DNA from: Mobilitalea sp.
GTDB taxonomy: Bacteria > Bacillota_A > Clostridia > Lachnospirales > Lachnospiraceae
Direction of reading: 5' to 3'
NCBI GenBank assembly: GCA_029974875.1
Contig: JARKQP010000479.1
Coordinates: forward strand, 1-6,415
Length of the DNA stretch: 6,415 nt
Shown here: positions 1 through 5,871 of the stretch, in pieces
Layout of the letters: each line of letters opens with the position of its first letter
Position numbering within the stretch: position 1 is the stretch's first letter
Notes under the pieces: model-generated
Told to the model about the DNA's origin: nothing
The model's database searches: none
Seen by the model: the letters and a program-made list of their open reading frames with translations, nothing else
Made by a program: the position numbers and the translations under genes

Positions 1-48
1 TTCCAGCGTCATCTTTGCAATTATTTCCCTAATCTTCTCTTTTTGCAT
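1..48 (-). CDS. Partial CDS: N-terminus of a probable GH3 beta-glucosidase
   Basis: Sixteen codons are visible, from the ATG at 48 running leftward off the window: MQKEKIREIIAKMTLE. The pattern (I..I...MTLEEK) is how many family 3 glycoside hydrolases begin; they cleave beta-glucosides from the non-reducing end. The catalytic domain lies outside the window, so the assignment rests only on this N-terminal signature. The start is supported by AAAGGAG in the minus strand at 59-65, ten bases before the ATG. The gene is co-oriented with the regulator at 546-1733, but about 500 bp of repeat-rich DNA and a terminator lie between them, so it is probably its own transcription unit. A link to iron uptake is not suggested. 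Confidence 0.55.
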   Translation of the reverse strand, partial: MQKEKIREIIAKMTLE

Positions 49-57
49 TTGCCTCAA

Positions 58-120
58 TCTCCTTTCGGTTGTGAGAAAGGAGACTTTTCTCCTTTCATTT
101 GTAAGAAAGGAGTTTTCTCC
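58..120 (-). promoter_or_regulatory. Tandem hairpins enclosing the Shine-Dalgarno of the left-edge gene
   Basis: Two consecutive 30-bp units each contain CTCCTTTC, an 8-nt loop, and GAAAGGAG. The stems are 58-66/75-83 (9 bp) and 89-96/105-112 (8 bp). In the minus-strand transcript, the 3' arm of the hairpin nearest the gene is GAAAGGAG, the ribosome binding site for the ATG at 48. Its 5' arm is the anti-Shine-Dalgarno-like CTCCTTTC. Because the arms of the two units are identical, they can also pair between units, and a further CTCC at 117-120 adds another partner. This arrangement could mask the ribosome binding site. On the plus strand the second hairpin is followed by TTTTCTCCC, so a terminator role cannot be excluded. 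The structure is seen; its function is inferred. Confidence 0.5.
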
Positions 121-213
121 CTTCTACTTTAATTTTTTCTAAATATTAGAACACAATAAGATTTTAATACATATCAAGAGATAAATACTATCATAGTTTT
201 TGTTTTTATATCA

Positions 214-383
214 TTATTTTGTCCAAATCATATGTTTTGTACATTGTTTTGTACATTATAACTTGCCATTTTTAATTAGACCTTTCTCCCCGAAATGGTC
301 GCATTTACTTTGACACTAACAGATGTATGTTTTGCACTTTATGTTTTGCACTTTATGTTTTGCACAGATTATATGTTTTGTCC
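214..383. repeat. Iterated ATGTTTTGYAC-type 11-mers, possible operator array
   Basis: Seven copies of a short motif lie in the same orientation: TTATTTTGTCC 214-224, ATGTTTTGTAC 232-242, TTGTTTTGTAC 244-254, ATGTTTTGCAC at 327-337, 341-351 and 355-365, and ATGTTTTGTCC 373-383. The three central copies are exactly 14 bp apart with the same CTTT linker. The others are 12 or 18 bp from a neighbour, and about 73 bp separate the two clusters. Read on the minus strand the motif is GTGCAAAACAT. Tandem same-direction sites of this size upstream of a gene suggest binding sites for a regulator, perhaps of AraC type, acting on the gene at 1-48. Simple AT-rich slippage is the alternative. A weaker TTTTGCGC match occurs at 483-490. 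Confidence 0.5.
255..260 (-). promoter_or_regulatory. Possible -10 element for the left-edge gene
   Basis: The minus strand reads TATAAT, a perfect -10 match, within AAGTTATAATGTAC. No good -35 hexamer lies 16-18 bp upstream, which would fit an activator-dependent promoter. In DNA this AT-rich a chance TATAAT is common. Use of this site would give an untranslated leader of about 200 nt that includes the tandem hairpins. The rest of the non-coding stretch 49-545 holds the repeats and terminator listed separately; I see no RNA gene or credible small ORF in it. Confidence 0.25.
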
Positions 384-410
384 AGGTTCTGATCTTCACT
401 TAATTTTGCT

Positions 411-480
411 CACTTTTTTACTTAAGGGATTCTTACTTATTTTTTACTTCACTTTTTACTTAAGAACTCTTACTTATTTT
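411..480. repeat. Imperfect direct repeat, two units of about 32 bp
   Basis: The units at 411-443 and 450-480 both follow the pattern CACTTTTT(T)ACTTAAG, a short variable stretch (GGAT or AAC), then TCTTACTTATTTT. They differ by two small length changes and a few bases around the centre and start 39 bp apart. Each contains the palindrome CTTAAG. The repeat lies between the terminator of the regulator at 546-1733 and the ATGTTTTGYAC array. It may be regulatory or a simple duplication in AT-rich DNA; no function can be read from it. Confidence 0.55.
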
Positions 481-493
481 TATTTTGCGCATA

Positions 494-521
494 AAAAATA
501 CGCCACATATGGCGCATTTTT
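494..521 (-). terminator. Rho-independent terminator after the AraC-type regulator
   Basis: The minus-strand transcript can form a 12-bp stem from AAAAAUGCGCCA and UGGCGUAUUUUU around a UAUG loop, with one G-U pair, and the 3' arm runs into a U tract. It starts about 25 nt after the stop codon at 546-548. On the plus strand the same element has an A-C mismatch in place of the G-U pair but also ends in TTTTT, so weak bidirectional activity is possible. It is the clearest terminator in the window and ends the regulator transcript. Confidence 0.85.
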
Positions 522-545
522 CATACTTTTCCCTCTACGCATTCC

Positions 546-1733
546 CTAGAATTCCGGCGGGTGGTTTTTTGCCCGGTATTCCTGGGGTGTCAGCCCTACG
601 TATTTCTTAAAGGTGCTGGTAAGATAGCTGTGGGAGCTCATATTTAAGTACTCCGATATTTCGTACACGCTCCGGTCCGAGAACTTAAGCATATTCTTAG
701 CTGCACTTACCTTTTCCCGCTGGATATACTCACTCACCGTCATCCCCTCTGTCTTTGAAAACAGCTTCGACAGATAGGAGGCATTTACCTGCAGGGCCTT
801 TGCAATATCGGACAGGCTGATTTTTTTAAATATATTCTGGGCAATGTATTTCTTGCTGTTCTCCACATGGCTGTTGGAGGATCTGTGCTCAGCATATTTT
901 TTCACCAGCTCTGCAAAGACAATGGACGCTTCATCCACATTCCTTTTAATGTCCGCACTGGTTCTGCATTTTGAAATCCGTTTTAAATAGACATCACTGA
1001 TTAAAAAGCTCTCCGCTGAGGTGGCTCCGCCCTCAATGGCTGCCCGGGCGGCCATTGTAATAGAGGAAATTGCCATATATTCATCATTTTTAAATACATT
1101 GTCCTCAATCACTAAGGGGCTTTTGTATGCGGGCAGCTTCATGTACTGCTTTACCTTTTCCGTATCGCCATAGCGGATTGCATCCATGAAACCCTGCTCC
1201 TCCGCATAGGTATGGTTTATCAGCAGGTTATCCTCCCTTCTCAGCGTATGCCGGATAATCTCTTCAAGTATGTCGGGAAATTCCGTAACGCCCTGGTCAA
1301 CATATCCCATGAAATAATCCAGGGTGTACTCCTTCCCCTCCATGACCGTAAGAAGGACAGCGATAACTGACATCAGCCTTTTCATGCTGCAAAAGTATAA
1401 ATCCCTGATTTCCTCCGTCTTACTTTTTATCAGCTGGTTGTACCTCTTCTTCTCGATCTGGTTCAGGAAGCGGAAGGCAATGGGTCCCCATATAAAATAA
1501 GAGTCCTCCACCCTGCTGCCACAGATACAGATTGGCAGCCCATCAAAATAGCGTATACTAAATTCCTGGGATTTTAAATCCTCCCTCAGCCTGCTGATGT
1601 GCTCAGCAATCTGGGGATGGGGCTCCCTTTGGTCGCTGATACTGGAATAGATATTCCTGATCCTTCCGGTTTCATCATATTCTGTTAATGGGATCCCTGC
1701 CAGATCAGAGATTGTCGCAACAATAAAACTCAT
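546..1733 (-). CDS. AraC-family transcriptional regulator (395 aa)
   Basis: This is a cytoplasmic DNA-binding regulator, probably of the adjacent iron-uptake operon or of itself. The C-terminal ~100 residues form an AraC/XylS domain: first helix-turn-helix at about 305-327 (ISLSDIAKAL..ASYLSKLFSK), second at about 354-387 with the family ending FKKYVGLTPQEYR. The middle segment ARAAIEGG...A..FLISDVYLKRI (229-253) resembles a region common in large Bacillota AraC regulators. Residues 1-150 are an unassigned sensory region with no cupin fold evident to me. The start at 1733 is chosen because AAAGGAG lies eight bases upstream. The frame stays open to an ATG at 1874, but that extension runs through leader hairpins and lacks a good ribosome site. 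The gene follows the ATPase after a 165-nt gap, so it may be transcribed by read-through or from its own promoter. The ligand is unknown. Confidence 0.88.
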   Translation of the reverse strand: MSFIVATISDLAGIPLTEYDETGRIRNIYSSISDQREPHPQIAEHISRLREDLKSQEFSIRYFDGLPICICGSRVEDSYFIWGPIAFRFLNQIEKKRYNQLIKSKTEEIRDLYFCSMKRLMSVIAVLLTVMEGKEYTLDYFMGYVDQGVTEFPDILEEIIRHTLRREDNLLINHTYAEEQGFMDAIRYGDTEKVKQYMKLPAYKSPLVIEDNVFKNDEYMAISSITMAARAAIEGGATSAESFLISDVYLKRISKCRTSADIKRNVDEASIVFAELVKKYAEHRSSNSHVENSKKYIAQNIFKKISLSDIAKALQVNASYLSKLFSKTEGMTVSEYIQREKVSAAKNMLKFSDRSVYEISEYLNMSSHSYLTSTFKKYVGLTPQEYRAKNHPPEF

Positions 1734-1765
1734 TCCACCTGCTCCTTTAACTATCCTATCTAACA

Positions 1766-1823
1766 GAGAACTCCCTAAAATCCCCTTGCATGCACCCTTG
1801 CGGCTGAGCTTCCGGGAGTTCTC
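1766..1823 (-). repeat. Perfect 10-bp inverted repeat with 38-nt loop in the regulator leader
   Basis: GAGAACTCCC (1766-1775) and GGGAGTTCTC (1814-1823) are exact reverse complements around a 38-nt interior that contains the palindrome TGCATGCA. In the minus-strand transcript the element sits just upstream of the ribosome binding site of the regulator starting at 1733. No U tract follows, so it is not a simple terminator. I compared it from memory with common riboswitch cores (TPP, SAM, cobalamin, c-di-GMP, THF, ZTP) and saw no match. It may be a structured leader, or a small dispersed palindromic repeat that landed in the intergenic space. Confidence 0.5.
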
Positions 1824-1849
1824 CAATAAACAAACCATGTATAATAAAT

Positions 1850-1872
1850 GTCCCGCATATGGCATGCGAGAC
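1850..1872 (-). terminator. Possible weak terminator or attenuator after the transport operon
   Basis: GTCTCGCAT, loop GCCAT, then ATGCGGGAC on the minus strand pair over 9 bp, with one G-U pair in RNA. The hairpin lies 26 nt after the ATPase stop codon. It is followed by ATTTATTATAC, which is T-rich but not a true T run, so termination would be partial. It could set the ratio of transporter to regulator transcripts, or act as an operator for the regulator gene downstream. Confidence 0.35.
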
Positions 1873-1898
1873 AAATTAAGCTTACTATAGTTAGTATA

Positions 1899-2699
1899 TC
1901 ATGAAGCAGGCGCTTTCCGCAACAGCTTATAATCCACACAGACAGGATATTGCTTTTTGTCATCCAGCTGCAGTGTTACGTCGATCCCATAAATTTCCCT
2001 CAGGGCTTCCTTTGTAATAACCTCCCTTGGAATACCGGCGCATACCACTTTGCCCTTTTTTAATCCGATGATCTTACCGGCAAAGCGGCAGGCATGGTTC
2101 AGCTCATGGAGCACCATGATGACAGTAATCCTCTTCTGCCTGTTCAAGCGCTCCAATACCTCCAGGATCTCCAGCTGATAGGAGATGTCCAGGTAGGTAG
2201 TCGGCTCATCCAGCATAATAATATCCGTTTCCTGGGCAAGGGTCATGGCAATCCAGGCTCTCTGCCTCTGTCCCCCGGACAGGTTCTCGACTGCCCGGTC
2301 TGCAAATTCCAGGACCTCCGTCTCCCTCATCGCCCATTCAATGATTTCTTTATCGTGTTTATTCAATCCGCCAATCATCCTCTGATGGGGGAACCTTCCA
2401 AAGGCAACCAGCTCCCTGACCGTCAGCCCGCTGGGACAGGTCTGCCCCTGGGGCAGGAACGCGATTTGCGAGGCTAGCTGCCGTTCCTTTTGCTGGCCCA
2501 TATTCCTGCCATTGATAAAAATCTCACCCTTTACCGGCTTTATAATCCTTCCAATTGTTTTTAGCAGGGTTGATTTTCCGCATCCGTTGGCACCGATGAT
2601 AATACTGGTTTCCCCCTTTGGGATGCAAAGCTCCATCCCGTCGATAATAACATTCTCTTCATAGGCTACGGACAGATCATTGATTTTTATCGCGTCCAT
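1899..2699 (-). CDS. FepC-type iron-siderophore ABC transporter ATPase (266 aa)
   Basis: This cytoplasmic nucleotide-binding subunit powers import through the two FecCD permeases encoded just upstream. All ABC motifs are present: Walker A GANGCGKST at 36-44, Q-loop FLPQ with Gln84, signature LSGGQRQR at 140-147, Walker B IIMLDE at 160-165, D-loop near 168-171 (TYLD), and switch His198 in VLHEL. The length of 266 residues is normal for the COG1120/FepC family, which serves siderophore, heme and cobalamin importers. The start is secure: ATG abuts the TAG stop of the preceding permease, and AAGGAG lies six bases upstream inside that gene, which indicates translational coupling. It is the last gene of the transporter set and is followed by a hairpin. 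The family assignment is firm; the substrate is not determined. Confidence 0.95.
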   Translation of the reverse strand: MDAIKINDLSVAYEENVIIDGMELCIPKGETSIIIGANGCGKSTLLKTIGRIIKPVKGEIFINGRNMGQQKERQLASQIAFLPQGQTCPSGLTVRELVAFGRFPHQRMIGGLNKHDKEIIEWAMRETEVLEFADRAVENLSGGQRQRAWIAMTLAQETDIIMLDEPTTYLDISYQLEILEVLERLNRQKRITVIMVLHELNHACRFAGKIIGLKKGKVVCAGIPREVITKEALREIYGIDVTLQLDDKKQYPVCVDYKLLRKAPAS

Positions 2700-3707
2700 C
2701 TATTTCTCCTTCATCATCAAATAAATAAAATACGGAACTCCAATCATGGAAATTGTAACTCCCACCGGTATTTCAATGGGAGAAAACAGGTTCCTGGATA
2801 CCGCATCTGCAAACAGTATGATCACCCCGCTGACCATTGCAGAGGTCACCACAAAATTCTTATGGTAGGAGCCAACCAGCCTTCTTGCAATGTGGGGGGA
2901 GATCAGCCCGATAAAGCCCACATTTCCCGCAAAGGCCGTGGCACTGCCTGCCAGAACCACTGCGAAGACCAGGAATCTCCTTCTCTCCTTATGTACATTC
3001 AGGCCCAGGGTCACGGCATGCTCCTCCGACAGGTTCAGCACATCCAGTTTTTTATGATAAAACAGCACCAGGAGGAACATTACAGTAACGACCGGGACGA
3101 TGATCCTCACATAGTTCCAGCCTGAGCCCCAAAGGCTCCCGGAGGTCCAGACCAATACCCGGTTATAATCACTTACTCCGCCCCGGAAGGTGAAAAGGGT
3201 CAGGAAGGCATTCAGTCCCGCATTCAATCCCAGACCCACCAGCAGCAGCCGCTTCGGGCGGATCCGTGTCCTGCTGGACATCAGGTATAGCACAGCCGCG
3301 GCAAGCCCCGCCCCCAGCATGGCCATAAACGGCAATACATAGATGGATAAGGCGCCCAGCTCATTATAGTAGCTTACCGTGTTTAAGGAGATGAAGATGA
3401 CCGCCGCCACTGCGGCACCCGCATTGATTCCTATGATACTGGAATCCACCAGGTCATTCCTGGTTATGGTTTGGAGCAGGGAGCTGGCGGTAGATAAAGC
3501 GATGGCGACAAACATGCCCACCAGCATCCTGGGAAGCCTGATATTTAATAAGGCCGTCCTCTGCAATTGTGTTCCCTGCCCCAGCAAGGTACTGATAATC
3601 TCAGCGGGCTTCATCCGGTAGCTGCCCCAGCTTAAATAGAGCAAAACTGAAAGGATTAGCAGCAGGGACAAGACCAGGGTTACGAAAATAAATCTCTTTT
3701 TTCTCAT
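2700..3707 (-). CDS. FecCD-family ABC transporter permease, second subunit (335 aa)
   Basis: An integral membrane permease expected to pair with the product of 3709-4698 as the transport channel. The first hydrophobic helix is at about 7-27 and further helices run to the C-terminus, consistent with the ten-helix BtuC/FecCD fold. Family landmarks are RLPR at 57-60, the LLQTITRN segment at 79-84, and the cytoplasmic coupling segment GFIGLISPHIARRLVG near residue 265, which docks on the ATPase. The usual RNPLA.P motif reads RNDLVDS here, a deviation that its partner permease lacks. The ATG lies one base after the previous gene's TGA, with AGAAGGG as ribosome site. The length is typical. The subunit order binding protein, permease, permease, ATPase is standard for iron-siderophore importers. 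Confidence 0.93.
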   Translation of the reverse strand: MRKKRFIFVTLVLSLLLILSVLLYLSWGSYRMKPAEIISTLLGQGTQLQRTALLNIRLPRMLVGMFVAIALSTASSLLQTITRNDLVDSSIIGINAGAAVAAVIFISLNTVSYYNELGALSIYVLPFMAMLGAGLAAAVLYLMSSRTRIRPKRLLLVGLGLNAGLNAFLTLFTFRGGVSDYNRVLVWTSGSLWGSGWNYVRIIVPVVTVMFLLVLFYHKKLDVLNLSEEHAVTLGLNVHKERRRFLVFAVVLAGSATAFAGNVGFIGLISPHIARRLVGSYHKNFVVTSAMVSGVIILFADAVSRNLFSPIEIPVGVTISMIGVPYFIYLMMKEK

Positions 3708-3708
3708 G

Positions 3709-4698
3709 TCAGCCCTTCTCCCTTCTGGCTAAGATCAGGAAGAACGGTACACCGATAAACGCCGTAAAGATACCGACCGGGGTTTCATAAGGGTCAAAGA
3801 CCAATCTGGCAGCAATGTCTGCATAGGTAAGCAGTACTCCCCCCAACAGAAAAGCAAGGGGGATATTTTTTCTATAGTCCTCCCCTATCAGCTTTCTTAT
3901 GATTTGTGGGATGATGAGGCCTACAAAGCCGATATTCTTGCCGGCGGCTACCGCTGCCGCCGTCATCGGTATGATGGCCAGCAATATGGTTAACCTGACC
4001 CTCTCAGGCCTTATTCCCATGCTGACCGCCACATCATCCCCCAGGCCTAGGACATTAATTTTCTGGGCAAATAAGATAGCGAGAATAAAGCCGGCCATTC
4101 CTATGGTTATGACCAAAGCCGCATCTGACCAGGTGGCATTGCGGAAGCCTCCGGCAACCCAGAAGCCTATGAGCTGGGCTTGGTTGGACAGCAGGCCTAT
4201 GATTGTAGTTAAGGACAGGAAAAAGGTACTTATGGCCATACCCGCCAGCAGTATCCGGGTCATGGAGCGGTTATTCGCCTTCGTCGACAGAAAGCCTATT
4301 ACAATGAGGCCGCTGACCACCGCCCCAAGAAAGGCTGCAAGAAATACATTCGGTGTAGTGATGGAAATCCTGAGGGCATACAGTATTGCAATCACCAGGG
4401 TGGCTCCCTGGCTTACCCCGAGAAAGGAGGGCTCGGCAATGGGATTTCTCGTAATCCCCTGGAGCATGGCTCCCGTCACGCCAAGGATCCCTCCTGTAAA
4501 AAGCACCGTTACAGCCCTTGGAAGGCGGACATCCCGGATCAGGATCTGCTCCAGCTTCTCTCCCTTCCCCAGGATACCGGCCCAAATATCTGAAAGCCCA
4601 ATTTGGGTTACTCCTAAGCTTACCGCCAGGAATAACCCAAGGATCAGAATAAAAATACTGCAGCCTAAGAAGACGAAAGTATTCTTATTATTTTTCAT
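3709..4698 (-). CDS. FecCD-family ABC transporter permease, first subunit (329 aa)
   Basis: A membrane permease of the BtuC/FecCD family, forming the translocation pathway with the neighbouring permease. The N-terminal helix is at about 8-29. RLPR is at 58-61, and the hallmark GAMLQGITRNPIAEPSFLG spans 76-94. The coupling segment GFVGLIIPQIIRKLIG is near residue 258, with Gln where many relatives have His (PQ for PH). The C-terminal ETPVGIFTAFIGVPFF is also typical. The ATG overlaps the end of the binding-protein gene by 11 bases (ATGAAAAATAA, in another frame), with GGAG upstream, so translation is probably coupled. The two permeases are clearly related to each other, as expected from an old duplication. 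The substrate is unknown. Confidence 0.94.
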   Translation of the reverse strand: MKNNKNTFVFLGCSIFILILGLFLAVSLGVTQIGLSDIWAGILGKGEKLEQILIRDVRLPRAVTVLFTGGILGVTGAMLQGITRNPIAEPSFLGVSQGATLVIAILYALRISITTPNVFLAAFLGAVVSGLIVIGFLSTKANNRSMTRILLAGMAISTFFLSLTTIIGLLSNQAQLIGFWVAGGFRNATWSDAALVITIGMAGFILAILFAQKINVLGLGDDVAVSMGIRPERVRLTILLAIIPMTAAAVAAGKNIGFVGLIIPQIIRKLIGEDYRKNIPLAFLLGGVLLTYADIAARLVFDPYETPVGIFTAFIGVPFFLILARREKG

Positions 4699-5695
4699 TT
4701 ACCATCTCCACGATCTCATCTAAAAGCAACAGCCTGCCGATACTGCTGTAGCCCTGTACGAAGTAAGGGGAAGAGGGCAGATTAACCACCTGCTCCTTCT
4801 GGACCGCAGGAAGGCTCTTCCACACCCCATTTCCTTCCAGCACCTGGAGGTCCTCCTCCGTAGCAATCACAAAAATATAATCCGCCTTGATCGCTGCCAG
4901 TCCCTCATAGGTCACTACCGGCAGGCTGATATCACTTTGCTCCGGCATACCCTCCGGTTTGTCCAGTCCCATATCCTCGTATAGGACGCTTCCAAATCCG
5001 GCACCGTCAAACACATAGAATTGTCCGCCGCTGGCTAAGAAGGACAGATATGTAGTATCCGCTCCCAGGGCTTCCTTCACCTTGTCCCCGGCTGCGGCTG
5101 CCTTCTCTTCATAGTCCTTCAGCCAGGCATCGGCAGCAGCTTCTTTATTAAACACTTTTGCGAAGGCCTTCACATCATCCTTCCAGTTTAACGCCTCTAA
5201 TTGAATCATAACAGTAGGCGCAATCCCACTTAACTGCTCATACATCTTTTCCTGGACCGTGGAAATAATGATCAGATCCGGATTCAGGTTCATGATCGCC
5301 TCAACATCCATGGAATCCTGCATGCTATAGCCTAAAATAGTGGCTCCCTGTAAGGTATCCTCAAGATAGGTAGGGAATTTCGTATAATCATATGCATCGC
5401 TGTTCGCTGTTCCGATTACCTTATATCCTAAAATGGACAAAATATCACTGTTACCGCTGATGTCCACAATTCTCTCCGGAGCGGCAGGGATTTCAACCTC
5501 TCCCCTTACATCCGTTACAGTCACTGTCTCCGGTACCGCTGCCGTAGGGGCTGCTGCCTCTTCTGTGCCATTCCCGCCGCCTGTACCTGTTGCCGGGTCA
5601 GAAGCTGTATTTGTGTTAGCATTTGAGCAGCCAGCAATGGTCAACGCTATGCCGCATGCTAAAATAAATTTTTTAAAGATGGAATTCATTTTCAT
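4688..5695 (-). CDS. Iron-siderophore-type ABC transporter substrate-binding lipoprotein (335 aa)
   Basis: The extracytoplasmic receptor of the importer, anchored to the outer face of the membrane. Residues 1-23 are a lipoprotein signal peptide with basic residues (K8, K9), a hydrophobic stretch and lipobox IAGC; Cys23 is the predicted lipidated residue. A low-complexity linker rich in Asn, Thr, Gly, Ala and Pro covers about 24-58. A class III (FhuD/FepB/FeuA-like) binding fold follows: VTDVRGEVEIPAAPERIVDI at 60-79, then ILSILGYKVIGT and the lobe motif AIMNLNPDLIIIS. No residue pattern identifies the ligand. ATG 5695 is preferred, with GGAAAGG about ten bases upstream; ATG 5700 meets a stop at once and Met3 is too far from the ribosome site. 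It is the first gene of the operon, behind a Fur-box promoter. Confidence 0.94.
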   Translation of the reverse strand: MKMNSIFKKFILACGIALTIAGCSNANTNTASDPATGTGGGNGTEEAAAPTAAVPETVTVTDVRGEVEIPAAPERIVDISGNSDILSILGYKVIGTANSDAYDYTKFPTYLEDTLQGATILGYSMQDSMDVEAIMNLNPDLIIISTVQEKMYEQLSGIAPTVMIQLEALNWKDDVKAFAKVFNKEAAADAWLKDYEEKAAAAGDKVKEALGADTTYLSFLASGGQFYVFDGAGFGSVLYEDMGLDKPEGMPEQSDISLPVVTYEGLAAIKADYIFVIATEEDLQVLEGNGVWKSLPAVQKEQVVNLPSSPYFVQGYSSIGRLLLLDEIVEMVNEK

Positions 5696-5740
5696 TTCAT
5701 TATTTCCTTTCCTGTGATATACTGTTTAACAACGAAGCTT

Positions 5741-5769
5741 ATTGTAAATGATTTTCATTATCATTTCAA
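5741..5769 (-). promoter_or_regulatory. Sigma-A promoter of the iron-uptake operon
   Basis: On the minus strand, TTGAAA (5769-5764) and TACAAT (5746-5741) are separated by exactly 17 nt. Each hexamer matches the vegetative consensus at 5 of 6 positions. Transcription should start near 5734, giving an untranslated leader of about 40 nt before the binding-protein ATG at 5695. Confidence 0.75.
5744..5762. promoter_or_regulatory. Fur box inside the operon promoter
   Basis: On the minus strand GATAATGAAAATCATTTAC matches the classic 19-bp Fur consensus (GATAATGATAATCATTATC) at 16 positions. In the Bacillus 7-1-7 form, TGATTTTCATTATCA (5749-5763, plus strand) has two mismatches outside the free centre base. 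The site fills the spacer between -35 and -10 and overlaps the -10, so Fur with iron bound would block RNA polymerase. PerR and Zur boxes are similar, but the genes it controls favour Fur. The divergent regulator may be affected too. Confidence 0.8.
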
Positions 5770-5777
5770 TATCTGCA

Positions 5778-5841
5778 CCTGATTTCACTATTATTACATC
5801 CGCCCGCATTATCAGGCTGCAGGGCAGTATTTTTGTAATAC
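5778..5841 (+). promoter_or_regulatory. Divergent control region with two inverted repeats
   Basis: CCTGAT (5778-5783) and ATCAGG (5811-5816) form an inverted repeat over a 27-nt spacer, extended by TGCA on the outer sides with one bulged base. GTATT (5827-5831) and AATAC (5837-5841) form a second, 5-bp repeat. They lie between the operon's -35 and the start of the divergent regulator, where an AraC-type protein would bind to act on either gene. A plus-strand promoter is not clear: TATTAT at 5789-5794 and TGTAAT at 5834-5839 are possible -10 elements without good -35 partners. Confidence 0.35.
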
Positions 5842-5871
5842 CTTTAAAGCACAAGTAAAAAGGGGATTTCC

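Noticed and set aside
310..338. Plus-strand promoter starting from a perfect TTGACA at 310-315
   Set aside because: No acceptable -10 lies 16-18 bp downstream, and no plus-strand gene follows before the terminator region.
327..383. CRISPR-like array
   Set aside because: The repeat unit is only 11 bp with 3-7 bp linkers; CRISPR repeats and spacers are each longer than 20 bp, and no cas gene is present.
295..549. 84-codon plus-strand open frame
   Set aside because: It is built from the TTTTGCAC and ACTTATTTT repeats and overlaps the terminator; it has no ribosome site, and its Phe/Leu/Tyr-rich translation is what T-rich DNA gives by chance.
1734..1874. N-terminal extension of the downstream regulator to ATG 1874
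   Set aside because: The frame is open, but the best ribosome site (AAAGGAG) precedes ATG 1733 and the extension translates two leader hairpins; it does not resemble the start of a regulator.
1775..1963. 62-codon minus-strand frame overlapping the ATPase end
   Set aside because: Out of frame with the ATPase and regulator, crosses the leader hairpins, and has no ribosome site or recognisable content.
3899..4723. 274-codon plus-strand frame opposite the first permease
   Set aside because: Antisense shadow of a firmly identified FecCD permease; its composition follows from the opposite strand's codons.
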